Positions 26,087 to 35,176 of a stretch of 64,000 nt of DNA are shown one piece after another (positions within the stretch are counted from its first letter, which is position 1; each line of letters starts with the position of its first letter). The notes beneath the pieces are model-generated. The model did no database searches, was not told the DNA's origin, and saw only the letters and a program-made list of their open reading frames with translations. The DNA comes from Sandaracinus sp964481145 (GTDB taxonomy: Bacteria > Myxococcota_A > Polyangia > Polyangiales > Sandaracinaceae): contig CAYZTA010000030.1 in the NCBI GenBank assembly GCA_964481145.1, positions 5,327 to 69,326 of the forward strand, in the 5' to 3' direction. The translations under genes and the position numbers were made by a program.

Positions 26087-26839
26087 ATGCGTCTCTTGAT
26101 GCGGCGCTTACGAGCCAGAGTGACGACGGGATGCCACTTCTTCGTCCCATTCGTTTTTCTTCTTCTGATGCTTCGAGCTCATCCACTCGAAGCTCAAGAT
26201 CGACCTGAACGCACAGGACACACGCGAGCTCCCGAAGAACTCCCCGACGGCGCTGATTTTGGTCCCGCACAAAGCTCGCTCCCCCCTCGCCCGACTCCGG
26301 CCGATGCCAGCGAACCGCTCATGCCCAACCTCTTTCAGTTCCATCTTGGAGCTGGCGTCGCGCTCGATGCATCGATCGACGATGTACTCGTCGCACATGG
26401 ATTTGCTGAATCGCCTTTCGCGTTTTCCGGCGACATCGGCTTTCTCGGACGGCTCGAAGAGTGGTTTTATCTCGGTGCTCGTGTCGGGGGTCGGGGGCGC
26501 GGTTGGTCCAGCAATGATCGATCGCCGGCCACAGCCGGCGGCGTCGATGCGCTCGCGCTCGCTCATCTGCGAGCTCATCTCGGGCGGATCGTCGATCTCG
26601 GGATCGCGCTCGGCGTGGGGCTTGGTTGGGGCGGAATTTCGATGACGAGTGGATCCAGCACGACCTTCGCACCACGCCTGCATGGAAGCGTCCTCGTGGG
26701 TTTTCGGCTCGCACCCGGCATTCGATTCATGACGCGCATCGGATGGGATTGGTTCTCTCTCTACGATCTCGATCGCTACGGAAGCGATCTCGATCTCGGC
26801 GGCGCAAGCCTTTCTTTGGGGTTCGAGGTGCGACGATGA
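26087..26839 (+). CDS. outer-membrane beta-barrel-like exported protein
   Basis: A 250-residue exported protein. A signal peptide (FFVPFVFLLLMLRAHPLEAQ) precedes a Pro-rich linker and then an alternating, Gly- and aromatic-rich body ending in a strand-like SLSLGFEVRR. Segments such as FQFHLGAGVALDAS, EEWFYLGARVGGRG, VDLGIALGVGLGWGG and LHGSVLVGFRLAPGIRFMTRIGWDW look like beta strands of an 8- to 12-stranded barrel. No ligand motif. ATG 26087 is the chosen start, with ATG 26099 as alternative. Its TGA overlaps the ATG of the following lipoprotein gene. Confidence 0.65.
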   Translation: MRLLMRRLRARVTTGCHFFVPFVFLLLMLRAHPLEAQDRPERTGHTRAPEELPDGADFGPAQSSLPPRPTPADASEPLMPNLFQFHLGAGVALDASIDDVLVAHGFAESPFAFSGDIGFLGRLEEWFYLGARVGGRGRGWSSNDRSPATAGGVDALALAHLRAHLGRIVDLGIALGVGLGWGGISMTSGSSTTFAPRLHGSVLVGFRLAPGIRFMTRIGWDWFSLYDLDRYGSDLDLGGASLSLGFEVRR

Positions 26840-27378
26840 GGACATGGACACGTGGCGTTCTCCTCGCATGGGCGCTCTGGGGCTGCTCTAATCCAGAGGA
26901 CCCTCGCGTCATCTACGCAGAGTATTTCGAACACCTTTGCGACGAGATGCCATGCGGATGGACTCAGCGCGGCGGGCCTGAAGGCGCGGCGCGCTTCGTC
27001 CACACCGCCGCCGGAGCACGAGGTCTCGAGTTCATGGGAGACGGCGTCTTGGTGCATGCGGAGCCCATGGGCATGCCGACCGGATCTAGGCAGGTGATTT
27101 CGAACGTCATGGCACGGCTCATCGCGCGTTGTGATTCCGACTCAGGGCTCGAACTGCGGCTGAACTTGGAGCTGCTCGATGGAAACATCATCACCCTGAG
27201 CCGCGAGTTTGCGCCCGACGATCGATGGAGCGAAGGACCGAACGACGAACTGCTCGAACCTCGGGAGGAGAGCTCTTCGTCCGTCTGGGAATTCGAACGC
27301 GTCCTCGCACTTCAACTGCTGAAGCGAGGCCCCGGAGCCTGCGAGCTCAGCGGAATGATCATCCGCGCCTTCCCATGA
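26836..27378 (+). CDS. lipoprotein of unknown function
   Basis: A 180-residue predicted lipoprotein (MRTWTRGVLLAWALWGC, Cys 17) coupled to the barrel-like gene by an ATGA overlap. The mature part starts EDPRVIYAEYFEHLCDEMPCGW, resembles a small beta-sandwich (QRGGPEGAARFVHTAAGARGLEFMGDGV), and has further Cys (ARCDSDSG, PGACELSG). The 'C...CGW ... G' opening is common in secreted myxobacterial carbohydrate- or ligand-binding domains, but no family was recognised. It ends 4 bases before the convergent lipoprotein gene. Confidence 0.6.
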   Translation: MRTWTRGVLLAWALWGCSNPEDPRVIYAEYFEHLCDEMPCGWTQRGGPEGAARFVHTAAGARGLEFMGDGVLVHAEPMGMPTGSRQVISNVMARLIARCDSDSGLELRLNLELLDGNIITLSREFAPDDRWSEGPNDELLEPREESSSSVWEFERVLALQLLKRGPGACELSGMIIRAFP

Positions 27379-27382
27379 TCCA

Positions 27383-27880
27383 TCAGAAGCCAAGCGCGAG
27401 GTCGACTTGCGCTTGTGTGCAGGTTGGCTCGCAGCCTGGGCCATTCGGCTGAACCGTCTGGTATGTCGGCGTGAACGTCTCACGCGCGATCGTGCTCTCG
27501 TCCCGGAAGATCTCGACCGTCACCGATGCAGGTGCGCCCGACAGGTGCAAATCGCCCAGCGCATGCTCGTTCGGCGGCAGCGCGCAACCCGACTCGGTGA
27601 TCGTCACGACCCCCTCGCGGTCGCAACTCAGCGCACGCGTCGAGCAGTCGGGCAACGGAAGCGATCCGCTGCAAGTGACGCTCATCCCGTCGGCTTCCAC
27701 GATGAAGCGATATGCGCCGTGCGGCCAGCGAGATGCGGGAGCCACGTGCACCGTCAGACCGTCCGAGCAACCGATCTCTGTACAGGCTCGAGGCTCGGTG
27801 TCGAGTGAAGCCCCAGCACATGCACCCAACAGGGCAGCAAATAAACAAACGAATCGTTGACCGTTGAACGACATACGCAT
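27383..27880 (-). CDS. Cys-rich lipoprotein of unknown function
   Basis: A 165-residue predicted lipoprotein (signal ends LFAALLGAC, Cys 21). The mature chain has paired Cys (RACTEIGCSDG, SVTCSGSLPLPDCST, ALSCDREG, ESGCALPP, PGCEPTCTQ) and beta-strand patterns such as HGAYRFIVEADGMSV and VTVEIFRDESTI, suggesting a disulfide-stabilised beta-sandwich. The start is one of two adjacent ATGs (27880 or 27874). It is convergent with the lipoprotein ending at 27378 and lies 34 bases before the end of the flavoprotein operon, on the same strand but probably separate. Confidence 0.6.
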   Translation of the reverse strand: MRMSFNGQRFVCLFAALLGACAGASLDTEPRACTEIGCSDGLTVHVAPASRWPHGAYRFIVEADGMSVTCSGSLPLPDCSTRALSCDREGVVTITESGCALPPNEHALGDLHLSGAPASVTVEIFRDESTIARETFTPTYQTVQPNGPGCEPTCTQAQVDLALGF

Positions 27881-27914
27881 GAAACGAGAATACTTCAACG
27901 TCCGAGAGAATGGC

Positions 27915-29096
27915 TCAACCCAAAATCATCGTCTCGCGGAGCATGTTCCCTTCACGGAAGCGGCGCAGATTCCAGCGCTCGAAGAGCGCTCTCTCTTCAC
28001 CGTTCAAGAGCCAACGCGCGAAGAGCTCGCCCATCACGGGAGCCATCATGAAGCCATGGCCCATGAAACCGCTCATCAGATAGAGACCCGGCACTTCATC
28101 GACATCACCCACGAGCGGATTGCCATCGGGCGTGATGTCGTAACAACCCGCCCATTGCCGTAATATCTTCACGTCTCCCAGAATGGGCATCGCACGCACG
28201 AGTGCACGTGAATAGAGGCCAAGAAAGCGCAATGACGAATTCTGATCGAGTCCGTCGGGGACTTTCTCGTTCGAAATGCCGCCGACGATCTCACCACGCA
28301 TCGATTGCGAGAAATAGAGACCATCTGACAAATCTCCCACCAATGGTCCAAGGAAGGGTTTGAGTGGCTCCGTCGAACAAATCTCGTGACGATGGGGATG
28401 ACTCGGTAGCTCGAGATCGACCATCTTCGTGATCTCGGGTGACCAAGCGCCAGCACACACGAGCACTCGATTCGTAGCGATCGTCCCTCGTGAGGTAACG
28501 ACTCCCGAGATCACTCCATTCTTCGTCTCGAGTGCACGTACCTCCGTATGTGAGAAAAGCTCGACTCCAAGCTTTTCGCACGCGCGCGCATATCCCCATA
28601 CGAACGGCCATGGGAACACGACTCCATCGTCAGGATTCCAGCTCGCCGCAATGAAGTGACTCGTATCGAGTTGCGGAACGATCTCTCTGATCTCGGAGCG
28701 GTCGACGATTCGAGTCGGAAGTCCCACGCTTCGCTGTAGTTCAGCGCTTTCCTCGAGTTGGCGCACGCGCTCGTTCGTGCGCGCCAAGAAGAGATATCCG
28801 CCTCGGCGAAACCACACGTTGATCCGCATCTTTGTTGCGAAATCAGCGCATATCTCGATGGAGCGCTTCATCAATCGAATGTTGGCTTCACTCGACCACT
28901 GAGCGCGAACACCTCCGCCATTGCGGCCAGATGCTCCACTGCATAGGTAGCTCTTCTCGACGATGGCGATTCGCTTTTGGCCCTGGAGCGCCAAATTCCA
29001 AGCAATGGCGAGCCCCATGATCCCACCACCCACGATGACGACATCTGCGCGCTCGGGAAGTGAACGGGACGACCCTTGCAGAGGAGTTTCATTCAT
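27915..29096 (-). CDS. FAD-dependent amine/amino-acid oxidoreductase, SoxB/HcnC-like subunit
   Basis: A 393-residue DAO-family flavoprotein, likely the catalytic subunit of a three-subunit amine or imino-acid dehydrogenase. The FAD motif is VVIVGGGIMGLAIAWNLAL, followed by EKSYLCSGASGRNGGGVRAQW. The C-terminal FAD segment is DGNPLVGDVDEVPGLYLMSGFMGHGFMMAP, close to sarcosine oxidase beta and opine/D-hydroxyproline dehydrogenase subunits. ATG 29096 overlaps the upstream Bfd-like gene by 8 bases. Together with the genes at 29089-29364 and 29361-30734 it resembles the HcnABC / soxBDA-like complexes that oxidise glycine, sarcosine, opines or hydroxyproline. The substrate cannot be read. Confidence 0.82.
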   Translation of the reverse strand: MNETPLQGSSRSLPERADVVIVGGGIMGLAIAWNLALQGQKRIAIVEKSYLCSGASGRNGGGVRAQWSSEANIRLMKRSIEICADFATKMRINVWFRRGGYLFLARTNERVRQLEESAELQRSVGLPTRIVDRSEIREIVPQLDTSHFIAASWNPDDGVVFPWPFVWGYARACEKLGVELFSHTEVRALETKNGVISGVVTSRGTIATNRVLVCAGAWSPEITKMVDLELPSHPHRHEICSTEPLKPFLGPLVGDLSDGLYFSQSMRGEIVGGISNEKVPDGLDQNSSLRFLGLYSRALVRAMPILGDVKILRQWAGCYDITPDGNPLVGDVDEVPGLYLMSGFMGHGFMMAPVMGELFARWLLNGEERALFERWNLRRFREGNMLRETMILG

Positions 29097-29364
29097 CTTC
29101 GTCCTCGAGAAGTCGAGCGAGATGCGCCAACTCGATCGGATGGAATGGTGGCCGTGGTGTGATCGGCACATCGGGCGTCTCTCGACCCACACTCCCGAGC
29201 AGACGCGCGCAAAGCGCGACACACTGTTTGCCTTGGCAATATCCAGTACCGAAACCTGTGTAGCGTTTGAGCGACTCCAAATCATGGTGTCCCGCGGATA
29301 TCGCCCCTTCGATATCGTGCATCGTCACATCCTCGCACCGACACACGACGATTTTGTCGCTCAT
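29089..29364 (-). CDS. BFD-like [2Fe-2S] small subunit
   Basis: A 91-residue protein with a bacterioferritin-associated-ferredoxin-like cluster site: VVCRCEDVTMHDIEGAI and, 30 residues on, TGFGTGYCQGKQCVALC, giving CxC...CxxxxC. In related enzymes this domain is fused to or partnered with SoxA-type subunits and relays electrons. Its ATG overlaps the stop of the large subunit gene (ATGA), and its end overlaps the next gene by 8 bases. The ending PPFHPIELAHLARLLEDEDE is acidic. Confidence 0.82.
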   Translation of the reverse strand: MSDKIVVCRCEDVTMHDIEGAISAGHHDLESLKRYTGFGTGYCQGKQCVALCARLLGSVGRETPDVPITPRPPFHPIELAHLARLLEDEDE

Positions 29365-30734
29365 GCGCCAATCCCTTCTTTGTGCGCGGCACGTTCCGCT
29401 TGGGCGATCCCCTCCGAGACGGAGTGCACTCCAGAAGCCCGGCCCACGACGCGAACCCAAGGAACACGGGTCTCGCCGTCCTCTTTGGAGGCAACGATTT
29501 CGAAAGCCTCTTTGCGCCATACGACTTCAACGCCGGCTTGTTCGGCCAGCTCGTATACCGCGCTCGTACTCGGAGCGATGACGAGCGCATCGCACTCGAA
29601 TCTTTCTATCTTTTGGTCGATTCGAATATCCACGGACGAAACTCCCACGCGTCCACGGGCTCCATCAATCGATGACAAATCGAATGGCCCGAACGTCTCG
29701 GCTCCTGCATCACGCAGCGCGTTCGAGAGCGCCTCGAGGCGCGCGGATTCTTCCACACACGCGCCGTGCTCCATCGCGAGCACGACACGTCGACCACAGA
29801 GCACACCACGCTCGAGAAGACGAAACGCCGCTTCACTCCCGATCACACCAGGCAAATCATTTCCAGCAAACGCATAGGCGCCCTCGTGCCGTCCTTGCGC
29901 GAGAACGAGCCTCTGGCCACGGAAGGCCATCGCACCTTCCTCTCGGTCGACGAGCGCGACGAACCTCGCGTCTTTTGTGTCTTCGCGCTCCGAGAAGATG
30001 CCCAGCGCGGAGGCTCGCGTGACCAGCGTCACTCCTCGCGCGTGCGCTTCTTCGATCAAAGGTCGTACTGCCGATGCCCCTGGTGTGTACACGAGGTGCC
30101 CTCCGAGACGCTCCTCTTCGTCGACGAGCACCACATCCAGACCGGCCCGGGCAGCGGACGCGGCCGCCGCCAATCCCGTGGGTCCCCCTCCAACCACGAG
30201 CACATCACAACTGCGCTCCTCGATCTCGAACGGCCTTCGAGGCTCGTCTGGCAACGTCCCGATGCCTGCGATACGACGCGCCACGGTCTGCATCGCGCGG
30301 TTGGCTGCCTTGGACCACGTAAACATCTCGTGATGATTCATCCCACTCGGGAAGAACCAATCCGCTGCGGCCAGGAGATCATGGTCCGCCGAGCCGAGCA
30401 CATTCTGCGTTTCGATCTCCAACCCGTGAGCCGCGCGCACGCGGCACGTCATCCGCGAAGGCACACCATCGACACGCATCAAACATCCATCACAACGACC
30501 GCTATAACAGCTCGCGCCGCGTGGTCTGTGATACTTCACGCTCCGTCCAAGCACGAGCCGTCCCGCCGCGGTGAGCGACATCGCAACGGGCTCGCCTTCT
30601 TCGGCGAAGACATCCTCGCCATCGACACGCAACGTCACGAGCTTGCGTGGAGCTCCGATTCTCGAAGGTGGCATGCGCGCCCCGTTATAGCGCGTTTTGT
30701 ATTCGTCCCATCGATCCGTGAAAGAGGACGGCAT
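29361..30734 (-). CDS. [2Fe-2S]/FAD subunit of amine dehydrogenase complex (SoxA/HcnAB-like)
   Basis: A 457-residue subunit with an N-terminal ferredoxin-type domain (LRVDGEDVFAEEGEPVAMSL; CYSGRCDGCL near residue 76-85, then TC) fused to a pyridine-nucleotide-disulfide-type FAD domain (DVLVVGGGPTGLAAAASAAR near residue 177). This is the HcnA+HcnB fusion layout seen in sarcosine oxidase alpha and D-hydroxyproline dehydrogenase alpha subunits; the C-terminal half of true SoxA (folate-binding) is absent. ATG 30734 was kept; ATG 30674 (MPPSRIGAPRKL) would also leave all domains. It heads the operon and is divergent from the M15 peptidase gene. Confidence 0.82.
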   Translation of the reverse strand: MPSSFTDRWDEYKTRYNGARMPPSRIGAPRKLVTLRVDGEDVFAEEGEPVAMSLTAAGRLVLGRSVKYHRPRGASCYSGRCDGCLMRVDGVPSRMTCRVRAAHGLEIETQNVLGSADHDLLAAADWFFPSGMNHHEMFTWSKAANRAMQTVARRIAGIGTLPDEPRRPFEIEERSCDVLVVGGGPTGLAAAASAARAGLDVVLVDEEERLGGHLVYTPGASAVRPLIEEAHARGVTLVTRASALGIFSEREDTKDARFVALVDREEGAMAFRGQRLVLAQGRHEGAYAFAGNDLPGVIGSEAAFRLLERGVLCGRRVVLAMEHGACVEESARLEALSNALRDAGAETFGPFDLSSIDGARGRVGVSSVDIRIDQKIERFECDALVIAPSTSAVYELAEQAGVEVVWRKEAFEIVASKEDGETRVPWVRVVGRASGVHSVSEGIAQAERAAHKEGIGA

Positions 30735-30793
30735 TTCCGTTCAGATTCTCCGTTTTCTGGATCTTCTCGGAGGTTTCTTGCGATGATTTTCGC

Positions 30794-31534
30794 TTGGTCC
30801 GTCGACGCACCCTACTCCTCGCGCTTTCTCTGGCGGTTCCGTCACTCGCTCGAGCCGACGTCACTGTGATCTATGCGCCTGCATCTCCATCTGCGCCCCT
30901 CGTGGCGCGTACGGTGATGCCATCCTCAGCCTCGCCTGCGCCACGACCATGCCCGACACCAGTCACGCTCATACGCACGATCGACGGTTCGAGTGAGAGC
31001 CGCACGTTGCCGCTCCTCGATTGCGAGGGCCGCCCCGATCCGGAAAGCCTCGCCGCGCTCAACATCCTTGCGCGGCCCCGTCCGGGGACGACTGAAATCA
31101 CAAGACTCCACCCTGGACTGCTCGAACGATTGCGTGTCATCGCCGATCGGTTCCCCGGACATACGATCGAGATCGTCTCCGGATATCGTCCTGACGCGAG
31201 CTCCGGAAGTCGACATCATCATGGTCTCGCGCTCGATGTGCGGGTCATCGGTGTGAGCCTGGACGAAGTCCATCGCGTGGTTTCGCGTTTCGATCGTACG
31301 GGAGTGGGTTTGTATCGATCTGGCAATTTGATCCACATCGATGTGCGTGAACGTTCGTTCCACTGGACCGGCGAGGAGGATTCAGACGCCAGTCTGCGTG
31401 TCGTTCGGCACGAGACACGCCCCGAGTCGAGTCGGGAGCCAACCGAAGAGATCGAACTCGATGCAGATGCGATCGCGGATGAGGTCATGCGCAGTCTTCG
31501 GACCGTTCCGCTTCCGGTCACTCCTTCGCGATGA
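30794..31534 (+). CDS. M15-type (DUF882/YcbK) peptidase, exported
   Basis: A 246-residue exported protein of the peptidase M15 / DUF882 group, probable zinc-dependent cell-wall peptidase in the periplasm. Zinc-site motifs are SGYRPDASSGSRHHHGLALDVR and the later NLIHIDVRERSFHW. The signal peptide is RRRTLLLALSLAVPSLARA. The only usable in-frame start is TTG 30794, without a ribosome site. A GGAGG at 30769-30773 sits 9 bases before an ATG at 30783 in a different frame; one extra T in the T run at 30787-30790 would join them and give a standard start. The long acidic C-terminus after residue 190 is unlike the family core. Confidence 0.8.
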   Translation: MVRRRTLLLALSLAVPSLARADVTVIYAPASPSAPLVARTVMPSSASPAPRPCPTPVTLIRTIDGSSESRTLPLLDCEGRPDPESLAALNILARPRPGTTEITRLHPGLLERLRVIADRFPGHTIEIVSGYRPDASSGSRHHHGLALDVRVIGVSLDEVHRVVSRFDRTGVGLYRSGNLIHIDVRERSFHWTGEEDSDASLRVVRHETRPESSREPTEEIELDADAIADEVMRSLRTVPLPVTPSR

Positions 31535-31541
31535 TTTCACA

Positions 31542-32855
31542 TCAGCGCGATGCCACGGACGCGGCGAGAATCCCACCCGCGGCGCTGATTCGTACCAAGG
31601 GATCACTATCGGTGAGCAATCCCCGCACATCGTCAGGCCTCCGCACCTCTCGCGCGAGCACCCGCGCAGCAGTCCGCCGAAGTGTCGGATCAGGTCGAGC
31701 GATGAAACTGTTCAACGTCGCGATGGCCTCTTCATCGCCGAGCGCCGCGAGCGTCGCTGCTGCTTGAAGTCCATTCATCGTGTCGTCGTCATGCATCAAG
31801 TTGCGAAGCACGGAACCAGCGCCTTCATCCGCACCAGCTTGACGAAGAAGCGCACGCGCGATCGCGAGGCGAGCGCCACGATCCGGCTCGTGAAGCAGCG
31901 CATTGCGCATCGCGTCGACCATCTCCGAAGCGTTCGGGATCGATACCAGAGCCACTCCGCTCTGGGCGCGCAGTGCGGGATCATTGGCCGTGAGCGCTTG
32001 AATCAAATAGGAGCGAGCGCCTGAATCAGAGGCGTGCTCTTCATCGCATCCCGCGAGAATCAATCGGGCAGCTTCGATCCCCTGCACGCTCGGAGGCACT
32101 TCGAAAAGTGATCCGAGCACGTTCTTCGCTTGCTCGTAATCGGCGCGAATCATCGCTTCGACTGCCGCCATGCGCACGCTCGCCATTGGGTCCGAGAGGC
32201 GTTCACGAAGCACGGAGCTCGCTGCAGGTCCATACGCACCAAGGGCACGCACCGCAGCCGCTCGTACACCCGCATCGGGATCGGATCGGCTCGCGCTCTC
32301 GAGCGCATCGCGCGCTTCGCCGTCCGGAGCCATACGGGCAAGAAGAGATGCTGCGTTCTCGCGCGCTTTGGCGAAAGGCCACGTCATCGCATCGAGCAAA
32401 CTCTCACGTTCGGCGTCGATCTCCATACCAATCACCGATGCCGCGCGCGCCTCAGGATCGCTCGAATCCTCGAGTCCACGCAGATGTCGCCGCGCGTTGT
32501 CGTCCCCTCGTCGTGCGAGCACTTCGAGCGCCAGAAGAGATTCCGGCGCGTCGCGTCGAGCAAGCTCACGCAGCATCTGCTCGCCCGCCGTCCCCACCAT
32601 CGCAAGCTCTGTGATCGCCGCCTTCCGGCTTTCGCGACTCTCACTCTGCGCCTCGCGTACGAGGACGCGCTCTGCGATCCGTGCCAACACCTCCGTGTCG
32701 GCGCCATCGGCGCTGCGCATTCGTTCGTACGCCACCATCGCCTCACCAAGCTCGCCGCGCTCGATCGCACTCATCACGCTGGCCCGTGTTCCTGCTCCAC
32801 ACCCCGAGAGGGAGGAAGCCAGCCAAAGCATGAGCAGAAGTCTCGCTACTCTCAT
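31542..32855 (-). CDS. HEAT-repeat lipoprotein
   Basis: A 437-residue predicted lipoprotein (LLLMLWLASSLSGC, Cys 19) built mostly of HEAT-like helical repeats: for example LLALEVLARRGDDNARRHL, DPDAGVRAAAVRALGAYG, DPMASVRMAAVEAMIRADY, DPALRAQSGVALVSI and RPDPTLRRTAARVLARE, about ten units. Such solenoids bind proteins. The N-terminal part (IERGELGEAMVAYERM) is TPR-like. It ends 7 bases from the convergent M15 gene and starts 27 bases downstream of the kinase stop on the same strand, so kinase and HEAT protein may be co-expressed. Confidence 0.82.
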   Translation of the reverse strand: MRVARLLLMLWLASSLSGCGAGTRASVMSAIERGELGEAMVAYERMRSADGADTEVLARIAERVLVREAQSESRESRKAAITELAMVGTAGEQMLRELARRDAPESLLALEVLARRGDDNARRHLRGLEDSSDPEARAASVIGMEIDAERESLLDAMTWPFAKARENAASLLARMAPDGEARDALESASRSDPDAGVRAAAVRALGAYGPAASSVLRERLSDPMASVRMAAVEAMIRADYEQAKNVLGSLFEVPPSVQGIEAARLILAGCDEEHASDSGARSYLIQALTANDPALRAQSGVALVSIPNASEMVDAMRNALLHEPDRGARLAIARALLRQAGADEGAGSVLRNLMHDDDTMNGLQAAATLAALGDEEAIATLNSFIARPDPTLRRTAARVLAREVRRPDDVRGLLTDSDPLVRISAAGGILAASVASR

Positions 32856-32882
32856 GCGCGCATCCTACACGGGACGCGATCC

Positions 32883-34874
32883 TTATGCGGCCTTCACGAG
32901 ACCACAGCTCAAGCCGAGATAGAACGCGCGATACACGTCTTCGACGTCACCACCGTTCGCAGCCTCACGCGCGACGATGCTGCCAAGCGTCATATCCCCC
33001 TGCACATCGAGCAATCGTTCCCACGATTGCGGCAAACCATAAGACGAAATCGGCGCTGATGGACGCGTCTCGCGCTCCAACACCTTCTCGCGATGAGGTG
33101 CCAAGGCCGACTCCATTTCCGTCGGATCGGCCGCCAAAGCCGCGTCGCGCAAGAGTTCGTTCGCGTTCTGTTCGAGCGGGAAGGTCTCCTCTTGGGAGCG
33201 AGCCCCCGAACGAAATGCCCATTGCCCACTTCGCCAACGGAAGATCTCCAAATAACGCTCACGCACCTGGCCCGAGACCGCGCGGAAGAGCTCGACTGGA
33301 CGCAAGACTCCGAGCCCCACGAGCGCATCACCGAGCCGCCCGTCGTATTTCGGCAAGAGCGCAAGCGCCATGTCGACTTCCATCTGAAGGCAGACTTTTC
33401 GCGACACCAAGTATTCGCCGAGCATCTCGCTTCGCGCCGTCGAGGCGACGAAGTCCGGACGCCCATCGACGAAATACACCTTCTTCCGACGCCGTCCATC
33501 CCAGAGATGAAGGACGCCCGTCTCTCTTTCCGACGTGATGCGATGAACCAACGCCATCACGCTCCCGGGCGCGATGTCACCGTGACGATCCGCCTCGCGG
33601 ATCTCGGCGCCATTCCAACGGAGCGCATTCGATGAGAGAAATCTCTGCAGCTCCGGGATCTCGCGGCTCGGAACGAGCTCACCCGAATCGCGAGCCACGA
33701 GCACGCTCTCATCGATCTCTCCTCCGATGATACGTCTCACGACCTCCGGAAACGTCAGCGGCCCAAGCACTCTTCCGTCAGGAAAGCGCACCTCCCAGGA
33801 GCTCGGGGTCTCGAGCGCGAGCTTCGCCAACATCGCTCGTGAGCCGACCGGCTCATTGGCGGTCAACGTCACCGATGTCGTCGCGCCTGCCGTGTCGACG
33901 AAAGCCGTCGGGCGCGCCCCAGGCTCATGCGCCGCTTCATCCTGCGCGCTCTTGGTCACGAGCTCCAAGCGATGGAGCAAGCGCGCGAGATCGTGCGAAC
34001 CACGACCGCTCGCCCCACGACGACGCAAAAGCTCTTCGAGTTGCTCTGCGAACGCTCCCGCATCGGGCCTCTGCTCCGGCCTTCTCGAGAGCGCTGCGCC
34101 AAGCACCGCCCGAACGTCTTGCGGAATGGTGCGCCCTTTGCGGTCGAGAACACTGATGTCAGCGCTGCGAATCCGAAGCAACACATCGAGATCCGTGCCA
34201 CTGCCGAAGAGAGGCTCACCGATCAGCATCTCGGCGATCACCGTCCCAAGCGTGAATACGTCGCTGCGACCTTCGACGGGGAGACCCGACACTTGCTCAG
34301 ACGACATGTAGCCGAGCTTGCCCCGCACATGCCCATCATCCGTGCGGTGGTCGCTCTGTGCGCAACGAGCGATTCCGAAGTCACTGAGCTTGACGTGACC
34401 TCGTTTGGTCAAAAGCAAGTTGGCAGGGCTCACATCGCGATGGACGATGGAGAGAGGTTTGCCGTGATCATCACACGCATTGTGTGCGTACGCGAGCGCG
34501 CGCGCCGCCTCGGCACCGATATGGAGCGCCGAGGTCATCGGAACACCTTCACGGAGCATCGAGACGCTGCGCAAGAGCCGATTCACGTTCGTGCCGTCGA
34601 CGAACTCCATCGCGAGGAAGAGAGAACCTTCGGCCTCGCCAAAATCAAAGACCTGCACAATCGACGGATGCTCGAGTTGTGCGGCCAAACGTGCTTCGTC
34701 GATGAACATCGAAACGAAGTCCGGATCACACGCGTGCTGCGGCAAAATGCACTTGAGCGCGAGGCGCTTCTGGAATCCATGGGGACCCAAGCGATGCGCA
34801 ACGAACACCTCCGCCATCCCACCAGTCGCGAGGCGGCGCTCGATACGATAGGGACCGAGGGTTCGCGCCTTCAT
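32883..34874 (-). CDS. Ser/Thr protein kinase with GYF-like and DUF4388 domains
   Basis: A 663-residue protein. The kinase domain occupies about residues 8-265: glycine loop LATGGMAEVFVAH, VAIK-type Lys in LALKCILPQ, catalytic HRDVSPANLLL (Asp about 146), DFGIARCAQ and YMSSEQVSG. A GYF_2-like segment follows (WEVRFPDGRVLGPLTFPEVVRRIIGGEI). Then comes a DUF4388/PATAN-like region (GVLHLWDGRRRKKVYFVDGRPDF, ALVGLGVLRPVELFRAV), which in myxobacteria often accompanies signalling proteins. GGAGGAG 5 bases before ATG 34874 fixes the start; a longer ORF from 35069 is non-coding. No TM helix, so cytosolic. It diverges from a second kinase gene. Confidence 0.88.
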   Translation of the reverse strand: MKARTLGPYRIERRLATGGMAEVFVAHRLGPHGFQKRLALKCILPQHACDPDFVSMFIDEARLAAQLEHPSIVQVFDFGEAEGSLFLAMEFVDGTNVNRLLRSVSMLREGVPMTSALHIGAEAARALAYAHNACDDHGKPLSIVHRDVSPANLLLTKRGHVKLSDFGIARCAQSDHRTDDGHVRGKLGYMSSEQVSGLPVEGRSDVFTLGTVIAEMLIGEPLFGSGTDLDVLLRIRSADISVLDRKGRTIPQDVRAVLGAALSRRPEQRPDAGAFAEQLEELLRRRGASGRGSHDLARLLHRLELVTKSAQDEAAHEPGARPTAFVDTAGATTSVTLTANEPVGSRAMLAKLALETPSSWEVRFPDGRVLGPLTFPEVVRRIIGGEIDESVLVARDSGELVPSREIPELQRFLSSNALRWNGAEIREADRHGDIAPGSVMALVHRITSERETGVLHLWDGRRRKKVYFVDGRPDFVASTARSEMLGEYLVSRKVCLQMEVDMALALLPKYDGRLGDALVGLGVLRPVELFRAVSGQVRERYLEIFRWRSGQWAFRSGARSQEETFPLEQNANELLRDAALAADPTEMESALAPHREKVLERETRPSAPISSYGLPQSWERLLDVQGDMTLGSIVAREAANGGDVEDVYRAFYLGLSCGLVKAA

Positions 34875-35176
34875 TTGCGCTCCTCCACCCACCCGATGCT
34901 GAAGGATATCCAGCATGACGCTCCGGGTGTACAGATCCAGAATACGGAAAACGCGATGGGTGGCAAGTCCCTTGACGATCCGACGGGATGGCGATCGGAG
35001 AGAACACGAGGATCGGTTTCGAAATTGTCCGGAAAAATTGAGCACCGAGCGCCATGCTGCGAAGATCACTCAGGTCACGACAAAAAGCGCTGCCGGCGCG
35101 CTCACAACCGGCGTTATCATCCGTTCGTTCAGGTTTCGTTCGTTTGCAGCCTTCATTTTCTGGAGCCTCGAGTCTT
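34875..35176. other. 302-bp intergenic region between divergent kinase genes
   Basis: No gene is supported here. It holds a candidate minus-strand promoter (34939-34966) and a short imperfect palindrome around GGATATCC just upstream of the minus-strand ATG. Nothing promoter-like stood out for the plus-strand kinase. Confidence 0.5.
34939..34966 (-). promoter_or_regulatory. candidate promoter of the DUF4388 kinase gene
   Basis: On the minus strand TTGCCA (34966-34961) and TATTCT (34944-34939) are 16 bases apart, about 65 bases before the ATG at 34874. Pattern match only. Confidence 0.4.
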
